Shown piece after piece: positions 44,329 through 51,557 of a DNA stretch of 64,000 bases. A program made the position numbers and the translations under genes. The notes below the pieces were generated by a model that worked only from the letters and a program-made list of their open reading frames with translations, searched no databases and was not told where the DNA came from. Where the stretch lies: contig NZ_AP019551.1 of the NCBI RefSeq assembly GCF_009936215.1, positions 1,078,708 to 1,142,707 on the forward strand, in the 5' to 3' direction. Source of the stretch: Athalassotoga saccharophila (lineage in GTDB: Bacteria > Thermotogota > Thermotogae > Mesoaciditogales > Mesoaciditogaceae). Position 1 is the stretch's first letter. Every line of letters begins with the position of its first letter.

Positions 44329-46908
44329 TCATTCCTTTAACTTTCTCAATGTGCTATCAAGCCGTCTTAAAGTCTTTTCGAGTTCAGTCCTTTCTTCCCT
44401 TGCCTTTTGGACAACCTCTTCTGAAGCCTTCTTGACGAACTCTTCATTTGATAATCTTGCATTCAACTTTCTAAACTCTTCGGTGGCTTTAACTATTTTG
44501 GAATTAAGTCTCGCTATCTCGCTGTTGAAGTCAAAATGCTCGTCCATCACCACGAATATCTCGGCCTCAGAGTTAACAGCGGCAGTCATTCCCTTTTTGG
44601 GCTTTATTCGAGAAAGATCGACATTTAGAGCGTTTGTAAGTTTAGATATATATTTGTCGACAGGTGAATCCTTTGGCCATATATTCTTTGTCATTACTAT
44701 GTTTATCTTGGTCGAAGGCGGAAGGTCAAGATCCGATCTTACATTTCTTATTCCCCTTACCGTCTCCATGAAGAAGTTGAAGTTATCGTCTTCAAAATAA
44801 AATTCTTCTGCTGCTTGTGGCCATTTCGACGTTATCAAAAGACCATCAAAGAAGTTGGACCATATTTCTTCGGAAATAAAAGGCATAAACGGGTGCAAAA
44901 GTTTTAAACTCACGTTCAAGACGTAAAGTAGAACATATTTTGTATTTTGATTCAATTGTGGATCTTCGAGTTGAACCTTTGAAAGTTCTATGTACCAGTC
45001 GCAAAAATCTCCCCAGAAGAAATCGTATATCTCATGGGCCGCTATGTTGTAATCGTAAGAATCGATCGAATCCGTAACTCTTTTTATAACCTCATTTGAT
45101 CTCGAAAGGATCCATCTATCGGCCATCGTAAGTCCTTCCGGCCTTGACATTTTTGTATCCTTCGTGTTCATCTCGACGAATCTGCTTGCATTCCATATCT
45201 TGTTTGAAAAATGCATGTAAGATTCAAAGACTCGCTCGTCCAAACTTATGTCCCTTCCTTGGGCGGCGAGCATCGCCAAAGCCATCCTCATGGCATCGGC
45301 TCCGTATTTTGAAATGACTTCATTCGGATCTATTCCGTTTCCAAGAGATTTTGACATTTTCCGGCCAAATTTGTCCCTTACGAGTTGGTGAATGTAAACG
45401 TCATGGAAGGGTACATCTTCCATAAACTCTAATCCCATTACAATCATACGCGCAACCCAGAAAAATATTATATCGAATCCCGTAACGAGCAGATCCGTGG
45501 GATAAAATTTCTCGAGATCTTCCGTTTTCTCGGGCCATCCAAGTGTCGAAAATGGCCAGAGAGCCGATGAAAACCACGTGTCAAGCACGTCTTTATCCTG
45601 ATGAATATGTGTAGAACCACATTTTTCACATCTGTCCGGTGTCGTTTCGGAAACCGTTAAATGTCCACAATCGTCACAGTACCATACGGGAATTCTATGA
45701 CCCCACCAAAGTTGGCGCGAGATACACCAATCGTGGACATCTTCCATCCAGTTAAGATAAACCTTCTCCCATCTTTCCGGATGAAACTTTACCTTTCCAT
45801 CTTTAACGGCCTTGATGGCAGGCTCGGCGAGTTTTTTCATGCTTACAAACCATTGATCGGACAATTTGGGTTCCACCACCGTGTGGCACCTGTAACAATG
45901 TCCGACGGAATGATTGTAATTCTCTATCCTGACAAGATAACCATTGATTTCAAGGTCTTTTACTATTTCCTTTCTTGCCTCTTCTCTTGTCATTCCGTTA
46001 TAACGTCCTTCAAATTTTATATGTGCATTGTCATCGAGCACTTCTACGAATTCGAGATTGTGCTTTTTGCCAATTTCAAAGTCATTAGGATCGTGTGCCG
46101 GGGTAACCTTCAAAGCCCCCGTCCCGAAGGACATATCAACGTAATCGTCCGCTATCACAGGTATAATTCTTCCGACAAGAGGCAGGATAGCATGCTTTCC
46201 TATGAGATCTTTGTACCTTTCATCTTTTGGATTTACCGCTACAGCCGTGTCTCCAAGCATTGTTTCGGGTCTGGTGGTCGCTATGATGATGCTTCCACCC
46301 TCTTTAATTGGATATTTTATATGGTAAAGTTTGGAATTCTCATCTTCGTACTCGATCTCTTCATTTGAAAGGACGGTACCGCAACTTGGGCACCAATTTA
46401 CCATGTATTTACCTTTGTATATTAATCCCTTTTTGTAAAGAGAAACGAAGACCTTTCTTACGGCCCTGCTTAATCCCTCGTCGAGAGTGAACCTTTCCCT
46501 CGACCAGTCACAAGAAGCACCCATCGCCTCAATCTGAGACCTTATTTTTTGTCTGTATTCCCGTGCCCACTCCCACGTTATTCGGACAAATTCATCGTAT
46601 CCGACATCTTCTTTTGTCTTGCCTTCGGAGGAGAGTTGCTTTACGACCATATTTTGTGTCGCAATTCCCGCATGATCTTCGCCGGGAAGCCACAGTGTTT
46701 CTTTTCCATTCATTCTTTGATATCTTGTCACGATATCCTGAAGGACTATGTTAAGCGCATGTCCCATGTGCAATACATTCGTTATATTGGGAGGGGGGAT
46801 TACTATTGAGAATTTGCCATCGCCCGGTCTGGGCTTAAAAGCCCCGCTTTCTTCCCATTTCTTATACCATTTTTTCTCACTTTCGTAAGGAGAATAAAAT
46901 TTATCCAC
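44329..46908 (-). CDS. valS: Valyl-tRNA synthetase
   Basis: 859 residues, class Ia. PPPNITNVLHMGHALNI holds HIGH-like HMGH, GRKMSKSLGNGIDPNEVI the KMSKS loop, the CP1 editing domain has TTRPETMLGDTAVAVNP, and a zinc-like CDDCGHLTVSETTPDRCEKC insert is present. A C-terminal coiled coil ends the protein. The start is a GTG, the only candidate before an in-frame stop. GAGGTG is almost on top of it; a stronger GGAGGA lies 22 bases ahead, across a hairpin (see the leader entry). Confidence 0.97.
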   Translation of the reverse strand: MDKFYSPYESEKKWYKKWEESGAFKPRPGDGKFSIVIPPPNITNVLHMGHALNIVLQDIVTRYQRMNGKETLWLPGEDHAGIATQNMVVKQLSSEGKTKEDVGYDEFVRITWEWAREYRQKIRSQIEAMGASCDWSRERFTLDEGLSRAVRKVFVSLYKKGLIYKGKYMVNWCPSCGTVLSNEEIEYEDENSKLYHIKYPIKEGGSIIIATTRPETMLGDTAVAVNPKDERYKDLIGKHAILPLVGRIIPVIADDYVDMSFGTGALKVTPAHDPNDFEIGKKHNLEFVEVLDDNAHIKFEGRYNGMTREEARKEIVKDLEINGYLVRIENYNHSVGHCYRCHTVVEPKLSDQWFVSMKKLAEPAIKAVKDGKVKFHPERWEKVYLNWMEDVHDWCISRQLWWGHRIPVWYCDDCGHLTVSETTPDRCEKCGSTHIHQDKDVLDTWFSSALWPFSTLGWPEKTEDLEKFYPTDLLVTGFDIIFFWVARMIVMGLEFMEDVPFHDVYIHQLVRDKFGRKMSKSLGNGIDPNEVISKYGADAMRMALAMLAAQGRDISLDERVFESYMHFSNKIWNASRFVEMNTKDTKMSRPEGLTMADRWILSRSNEVIKRVTDSIDSYDYNIAAHEIYDFFWGDFCDWYIELSKVQLEDPQLNQNTKYVLLYVLNVSLKLLHPFMPFISEEIWSNFFDGLLITSKWPQAAEEFYFEDDNFNFFMETVRGIRNVRSDLDLPPSTKINIVMTKNIWPKDSPVDKYISKLTNALNVDLSRIKPKKGMTAAVNSEAEIFVVMDEHFDFNSEIARLNSKIVKATEEFRKLNARLSNEEFVKKASEEVVQKAREERTELEKTLRRLDSTLRKLKE

Positions 46909-46915
46909 CCACCTC

Positions 46916-46939
46916 GTGACTTAAGTCACTTCCTCCTTT
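46916..46939 (-). promoter_or_regulatory. valS leader: palindrome between ribosome site and start codon
   Basis: AAAGGAGGA (46931-46939) is followed by the perfect 14-base palindrome GTGACTTAAGTCAC (46916-46929) and then the GTG start. Folding the palindrome (five-bp stem, TTAA loop) would bring the ribosome site to about nine bases from the start. It may be a structured spacer or a protein site. Confidence 0.4.
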
Positions 46940-46983
46940 CAAGGCAATCACATCATCGATCTAAAAGGCGATTGGGTATGTGA

Positions 46984-47001
46984 AATTGACAATTGTCAAT
47001 T
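46984..47001. promoter_or_regulatory. 18-bp perfect palindrome upstream of valS
   Basis: AATTGACAATTGTCAATT is its own complement and contains a TTGACA -35-like box on both strands. It lies in the 135-base gap between the MFS gene and valS. No matching TATAAT is found at the right distance toward valS. An operator is possible; the regulator is unknown. Confidence 0.35.
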
Positions 47002-47043
47002 GTATCCATTCATCTTGTCGATCGTTATTTTCAGTATATTCTA

Positions 47044-48378
47044 TCATAGTTTTTCCTGACTGGCCAAATTTTTATCCTTAAAATTTTTATTTACATCTTT
47101 TCCACTCTTGGGCAAAAGATTTTCTTTCGGAATAGGCCTAACAACGTTTAATTTATATATGAACCTTTCTCCAAAAAATAAAAAGATTATTCCCAGCACA
47201 AAGGAGGTTATATATCCAAAGTTCAGGGCTATGTAGCCAGATATAAAGGAAGCCGCTATGACGGCAAAATTGATCGTAACGTTGAAAAGTCCTATTATAC
47301 GTCCCCGATCCGTTGGAAGAGCAAGATCTGTAACATGGACAGTCGTTGGAATGTAAAAGAACGGCCATGTGAAGCCCACTATAAGGAAGGCAATAACGGT
47401 TATAAACACACCAAATGGGAGGAAATATCCAGATATCGCTATAGACGAAAAAAGAATGATACGTGTCCACAAAGCACTTCTGACGATGAGAGCGTCTGGA
47501 AGCCTTTTGGTAACTGGATTTGTAAGGAAATACGCAACATTCGTGAGAATATTGTTTGTTCCGTAAATGATGAAGATAGTACCGCTACTTATTTTCAAAA
47601 CTTCGGCAAGGTATATGGAGAAGATGGAAAAGATCATGTTTGCCCCGAAAAAGATCATGAAAATGCTTCCCATGTACTTCCCGGTTCCCGGTTTGAATCC
47701 TCTCGAACTTATAGAAAGAATTATGTTGTGCGGAATGGAGGCTACATGATCTGCAAGAGAGTGCATATTTGGAAGAAATCTTTTACTTTTAAAGGTTTTA
47801 AAGAATTCCCTTCTTTTTATGTATCCACCCGAAAGTATTATCGCAACAATAAGCAGAAATGAGGCAATGAAAAATACAAATCTCATCTTTTCAGTTCCAT
47901 TAGACATGAATGGAAAATAAGAAAGCCACAATCCTCCAACGAATGTACCTATTGTGACGCCGACGCTGTTGAAAAGATTCATCGTGTTTATATTCTTCCT
48001 GTAAAGTGATTCATCGAATTTCTTGTTAAGGTATATCGTTATGGAGGGGCCCATCATGGCCGCAAAGGTACCCAATGTAAGTGCTAAGCCATAGTAAATG
48101 TAGAGGTTATTTGTGAATGACATAAAAACACTTACAGCGGCGTCTACCACGACACTTACAAAGACAACCTCAAAAAAACGCTGGTATTTATCTATGATTA
48201 TCCCAACGATCATCGACCCAAGAAGGTTTCCGAGGGCATAAAAAGCCGAAGCCACGCTGCCATTTGCAACGTTTCCTCCGAGGACTATAACTACAAAGAG
48301 ACTTATTATTACGCCTATCGCTCCAAAAGCGGCGCCTTGAAATCCAAAGGCTATAAAAAGTTTTCTAAGTTCCTTCAA
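47044..48378 (-). CDS. Major facilitator superfamily transporter
   Basis: 444 residues with about 12 hydrophobic segments in two halves separated by a loop of charged residues (about 190-230: GYIKRREFFKTFKSKRFLPN). Loop 2-3 has VGIIIDKYQRFFEVV, a degenerate MFS motif A (GxxxDRxGRR). DRGRIIGLFNVTINF marks the loop in the second half. Substrate unknown. Start is TTG after AAGGGG. The terminal 40 residues are polar and lysine-rich. Confidence 0.82.
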   Translation of the reverse strand: MKELRKLFIAFGFQGAAFGAIGVIISLFVVIVLGGNVANGSVASAFYALGNLLGSMIVGIIIDKYQRFFEVVFVSVVVDAAVSVFMSFTNNLYIYYGLALTLGTFAAMMGPSITIYLNKKFDESLYRKNINTMNLFNSVGVTIGTFVGGLWLSYFPFMSNGTEKMRFVFFIASFLLIVAIILSGGYIKRREFFKTFKSKRFLPNMHSLADHVASIPHNIILSISSRGFKPGTGKYMGSIFMIFFGANMIFSIFSIYLAEVLKISSGTIFIIYGTNNILTNVAYFLTNPVTKRLPDALIVRSALWTRIILFSSIAISGYFLPFGVFITVIAFLIVGFTWPFFYIPTTVHVTDLALPTDRGRIIGLFNVTINFAVIAASFISGYIALNFGYITSFVLGIIFLFFGERFIYKLNVVRPIPKENLLPKSGKDVNKNFKDKNLASQEKL

Positions 48379-48451
48379 AATGCTATCCCCTTGAAGATTC
48401 TTTTACAACGATATTCTAACTTTTTATGATTAACTTAATTTGAAGGACCTT

Positions 48452-49477
48452 TTACGCTAACTTTTGAAAGTATTTCTCAACACTTTCGATAACGTAATAT
48501 ATATCGTCACGCGTAACATCCTTGTTAGTCACAAACCTGTACTCGCCATCTTCCTCTGGATTTATCTTTATGCCACGATTCATCATGTAAGAAACGAAAT
48601 CATCTCCGTCAACCTTGGCTTTGAAAAAGACCATGTTTATATCAAGCCTGTCTTTAAATACCTCTATGCCCTTTATGCTTTCAAGTCCCTTTGCGAGTAT
48701 TTTTGCATTTTCATGATCCTCGCAAAGTCTATCAACCATCTCTTCGAGGGCAACTATTCCGGCAGCCGCTATGATTCCGGCCTGTCTCATCCCACCTCCC
48801 ATCAATTTTCGACCCTTTCTTGCCTTTTCTATGAAAGATTTCGTACCCGCAAGCATGGAACCAATAGGTGCTGAGAGACCTTTGGAAAGGCAGAACATAA
48901 CGCTGTCTGCATATTGTGCTATTTCTCTTGCATCAACTCTTAAAGCGCACGCCGCGTTGAAAATCCTTGCCCCATCGAGATGAATTGGAATATTATGGCT
49001 TTTTCCGATTTCATGTATTTTTTTCATACTTTCTAAGTCTATAACAGTTCCCATACCGTGGGCATTTTCAAGACAGATAAGCCCAGTTCTTGGAAAATGT
49101 ATATTTTCAGATCTTATCAACGATTCTATCTCGCGAGGATCTGGATGACCATTCTTAGATCTGAAGGTTCTAAGTTGCACCCCTGCTATAACTGCCGAAG
49201 CACCTGCCTCATGCAAAATTATGTGTGAATTTGCATCAACTATAACCTCATCGCCTCTTAAAGTATGGGTAAGAAGGGCAAGTTCGTTTCCGAAAGTTCC
49301 AGATGGAACAAACAAAGCCGCTTCCTTTCCAACCCTTTCGGCTGCCATTTTTTCAAGTTTTCTGACTGTCGGATCATCTCCATAAACATCATCTCCAACC
49401 TCTGCGTTGAACATTGCTTCCCTCATTTTTGGAGTGGGAAGAGTGACGGTATCGCTCCTTATATCTATGTATCTCAT
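48452..49477 (-). CDS. ltaE: Low-specificity L-threonine aldolase
   Basis: 341 residues, fold-type I PLP enzyme: IDIRSDTVTLPTPKMREAMF at the N-terminus, VGDDVYGDDPTVRKLEKMAA, HLDGARIFNAACAL (Asp contacts the ring nitrogen) and MFCLSKGLSAPIGSMLAG with the PLP lysine. It splits threonine or allo-threonine to glycine and acetaldehyde, which could feed the glycine cleavage system encoded further on. AATGGAGG precedes the ATG. Confidence 0.93.
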   Translation of the reverse strand: MRYIDIRSDTVTLPTPKMREAMFNAEVGDDVYGDDPTVRKLEKMAAERVGKEAALFVPSGTFGNELALLTHTLRGDEVIVDANSHIILHEAGASAVIAGVQLRTFRSKNGHPDPREIESLIRSENIHFPRTGLICLENAHGMGTVIDLESMKKIHEIGKSHNIPIHLDGARIFNAACALRVDAREIAQYADSVMFCLSKGLSAPIGSMLAGTKSFIEKARKGRKLMGGGMRQAGIIAAAGIVALEEMVDRLCEDHENAKILAKGLESIKGIEVFKDRLDINMVFFKAKVDGDDFVSYMMNRGIKINPEEDGEYRFVTNKDVTRDDIYYVIESVEKYFQKLA

Positions 49478-49494
49478 GTATTCCCTCCATTAAA

Positions 49495-49519
49495 AAAGCC
49501 CGATTTGACATCGGGCTTT
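49495..49519 (-). terminator. Terminator of the cold-shock gene
   Basis: AAAGCCCGAT (49495-49504) and ATCGGGCTTT (49510-49519) make a ten-bp stem around TTGAC; on the minus strand the hairpin is followed by TTTTTTA. It separates csp from ltaE. Confidence 0.85.
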
Positions 49520-49530
49520 AGATTGTTTTC

Positions 49531-49728
49531 TCAAGCGTTTCTTACGTTCGATGCCTGTTTACCTTTTGGCCCTTCTGTGATGTCAAAGACAACTGCTTGA
49601 TTTTCTTTGAGACTCTTGTAGCCATCCATCTTGATTGCCGAGTAGTGAACAAAGATGTCGTTCCCGTCTTCCATCGTTATGAACCCGTAGCCTTTCTTGG
49701 CATCGAACCACTTAACAGTACCCTTCAT
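49531..49728 (-). CDS. Cold-shock protein
   Basis: 65 residues, the standard CspA fold. [20 protein letters not shown] includes RNP1 (KGYGFI) and DIFVHYSAI is RNP2. It binds single-stranded RNA and DNA and melts RNA structure. AGGAGG before this ATG selects it over an upstream in-frame start. It has its own terminator. Confidence 0.96.
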   Translation of the reverse strand: MKGTVKWFDAKKGYGFITMEDGNDIFVHYSAIKMDGYKSLKENQAVVFDITEGPKGKQASNVRNA

Positions 49729-49858
49729 TTCCTTGCCTCCTGAAAGAAATTGGTCAAACCACATAAATATTTTATCACCAAATTTTTAAAAATTCAAATA
49801 CACGAACTTATTTAGCGGGTAGCACGTGGCGGTTAGCAGGTAGAAGAAATGAGAAGTG

Positions 49859-49875
49859 ACATGCTCCCACCACTT
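49859..49875 (+). repeat. Second copy of the 17-base repeat
   Basis: Exact match to 9032-9048. Here the CTCCCA half has no TGGGAG partner. It ends inside the -35 box of the Fur-family operon (49874-49879), so it may once have been an element end that now contributes to the promoter. Confidence 0.4.
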
Positions 49876-49927
49876 TACAAATATGTCAGAATGGTCTATA
49901 ATAATTATAGAAAATTATTTTCTATAA
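49874..49927 (+). promoter_or_regulatory. Promoter and Fur/PerR-like operator of the regulator-transporter operon
   Basis: TTTACA (49874-49879) and TATAAT (49897-49902) are 17 bases apart. The -10 box lies inside TCTATAATAATTATAGA (49895-49911), a palindrome that differs from the PerR-box pattern TTATAATNATTATAA only at its outer bases. A second palindrome, TTATAGAAAA-TTA-TTTTCTATAA (49905-49927), overlaps it. Binding here would block the polymerase, which fits autorepression by the Fur-family protein. Confidence 0.7.
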
Positions 49928-49937
49928 GAGGTGGATC

Positions 49938-50363
49938 ATGAAAAAGGAGATAGAAACCTTTATAACAGATACCCTTCATAAAAAGGGAATGAGAATGACA
50001 AAGCCAAAAAAGGAGTTTCTCGATTTTTTTACATCGGAAGAGTATCTCAAAACTCCTCAAGAACTTCTCGAAGATATAAAAAAACATAACATTAACATAG
50101 GTCTTACAACCGTATACAGGATGCTGAATTATTTAATGGAAGCCGGCCTTACAAAATCTTATTCCATAAATGGTGAATTGAGATACATATTCTGTCCTCC
50201 AGATCATCATTACCATATGATATGTGTTAAATGTCTGAGAGTAAAGAATATATTTGACTGTCCTGTAAAAGATGTAAAGGTGGAGGGTTTCAAAATTCAA
50301 AGCCATCAGGTTGATTTTTTTGGCATTTGTGATCAATGTGAAAAAGAAGAGGTGAAAAAATGA
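49938..50363 (+). CDS. Fur-family metal-responsive repressor (Fur/PerR/Zur type)
   Basis: 141 residues with the Fur winged helix (MRMTKPKKEFLDFF, TVYRMLNYLMEAGLTKSYSI) and dimerisation domain. Both structural zinc pairs are present (CVKC near 96-99 and CDQC near 133-136), as well as the PPDHHYHMIC histidine cluster. Which metal or peroxide it senses cannot be told; the operator is PerR-like. AAGAGGTGG precedes the ATG. It overlaps the transporter gene by four bases. Confidence 0.9.
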   Translation: MKKEIETFITDTLHKKGMRMTKPKKEFLDFFTSEEYLKTPQELLEDIKKHNINIGLTTVYRMLNYLMEAGLTKSYSINGELRYIFCPPDHHYHMICVKCLRVKNIFDCPVKDVKVEGFKIQSHQVDFFGICDQCEKEEVKK

Positions 50364-51256
50364 TAGATCTGTGGTCTCCGTCGGCCGGCATGTCAGTCGG
50401 CATGATCATACTGACATCATATCTTTTAGGCCTTGTCCATGGAATAACTCCAGATGAACATACATGGCCGATAACCTTCAGTTATGCCGTTGGAAGTTAT
50501 TCGGCAAGGAAGGGACTAATTGTCGGTCTAATATTTTCTCTTAGTTTTACAGTTCAAAGAAGTTTGATGAGCGAGATTTCATACTTTGCACTTTCAAAAG
50601 TTTTTTCATTGCCCTATTTCAATTACATAATATACATAATAGTTGGAACCGCTATGGCACTTGGAGGAATGTACGTTTTCAAATTCAAAAATGCCTTTCA
50701 TATACATTTCGGAAAGATAGACAGATCTCACCACGCCGCAGCCTTGAAGGGAGAATATCCTGATTTACAACCTCCCACGCCCAAGATGGCCATAGTTCAT
50801 GGCTTTATAGCCGGGTTTGGATTCGGAGCCTTTGCTTTGATAATATACACAGTTCTTGCTCCATCGATGCCAAATGCTTATCTGGGATGGGTTCCCGGAT
50901 TTTTCTTCGGAATCGGCACTGCTACCGTTCAAGGTATCGCTGGATTGCTCTTTGGATCTATCACGACACGTTTGAAGATAAGTCCGGAGATCGCTTCAAA
51001 GATTTCAAGTTTAACGGCCGGCAGAACATTACTTTGGGGGGGCATCGTCTTCGTTTTGGCAGGTATCTTTGGTTTGGCCTTTCCATCGATTGCTGACTTC
51101 CAGATCGTAACCCCGCTTCATGTCCACAACCTTCATTCACTTGGAATAGAATTTGTACTTGTTATCGTGGTTGTTCTTGTAATAGGCACCGGCACGCTTG
51201 TAAGAGAAGTAAGAAAGGCCGTGAAATCTTCTTCAGAGGCAATGGAGGTCAAATAA
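50360..51256 (+). CDS. Polytopic membrane protein, probable metal transporter
   Basis: 298 residues with about seven membrane segments. The first contains LLGLVHGITPDEHTWPITFS; its HxxxxDxH pattern recalls the HxxxxDH motif of NiCoT/RcnA nickel-cobalt carriers. A loop with HIHFGKIDRSHHAAA (about 113-127) and HVHNLHS near 254 add histidines. No exact family is claimed. Co-transcription with a Fur-type repressor makes metal uptake or export the best guess. A bidirectional terminator follows directly. Confidence 0.65.
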   Translation: MIDLWSPSAGMSVGMIILTSYLLGLVHGITPDEHTWPITFSYAVGSYSARKGLIVGLIFSLSFTVQRSLMSEISYFALSKVFSLPYFNYIIYIIVGTAMALGGMYVFKFKNAFHIHFGKIDRSHHAAALKGEYPDLQPPTPKMAIVHGFIAGFGFGAFALIIYTVLAPSMPNAYLGWVPGFFFGIGTATVQGIAGLLFGSITTRLKISPEIASKISSLTAGRTLLWGGIVFVLAGIFGLAFPSIADFQIVTPLHVHNLHSLGIEFVLVIVVVLVIGTGTLVREVRKAVKSSSEAMEVK

Positions 51257-51280
51257 AAAGGCGCCAAACGGCGCCTTTTT
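51255..51280. terminator. Bidirectional terminator
   Basis: AAAAAGGCGCC (51255-51265) and GGCGCCTTTTT (51270-51280) form a perfect 11-bp stem with an AAAC loop. It ends the transporter transcript on the plus strand; on the minus strand it covers the stop codon of the 37-codon gene. Confidence 0.88.
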
Positions 51281-51392
51281 AAAATCTTATTCCATAAAGA
51301 GATGCTTTGATTATTGTTTCAGTCCTTACCTTCTCCGCTAATTTTTTACTCTCTTCTTTATATAATACCTTTTCAATATCCTGCTTTTTCAT
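51279..51392 (-). CDS. Small protein of 37 residues, unknown
   Basis: The frame starts at an ATG with a very strong AAAGGAGGGG site eight bases ahead and a TATAAT at 51420-51425 upstream. The product starts MKKQDIEKVLYKEESKKLAE and ends KASLYGIRF; it is charged and probably helical, with no signal or membrane segment. The stop lies in the terminator arm. I do not recognise it. Its ribosome site is the main evidence that it is expressed. Confidence 0.5.
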   Translation of the reverse strand: MKKQDIEKVLYKEESKKLAEKVRTETIIKASLYGIRF

Positions 51393-51557
51393 AATTGGCC
51401 CCTCCTTTCGAGCATAAAAATTATACAATTCTACTCTTTAGAAGGGGTTTTAAAAGCGATCAATTAGAGATCTTCGAATTTTATCTTTTAATTAACTCTT
51501 ATCAAACCATCCGAAAATACGAAACTTTGTTAAGAACGGAGATTTTACATGTTACGA

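Noticed and set aside
45661-46368. 235-codon open frame on the plus strand inside valS
   Set aside because: It lies wholly antisense to a well-conserved part of valS, has no ribosome site, and its translation looks like no protein family.
46909-47043. T-box leader before valS
   Set aside because: The gap is 135 bases and has no T-box core sequence or terminator/antiterminator pair; only two palindromes are visible.
47335-47862. 175-codon plus-strand open frame inside the MFS gene
   Set aside because: It is antisense to membrane-helix codons, very lysine- and arginine-rich, and without a start signal.
49811-49845. GCGGGTAGCACG/GCGGTTAGCAGG near-repeats, with a faint echo at 38505-38520
   Set aside because: The units are short and irregular; I cannot define a repeat length or a second solid copy.
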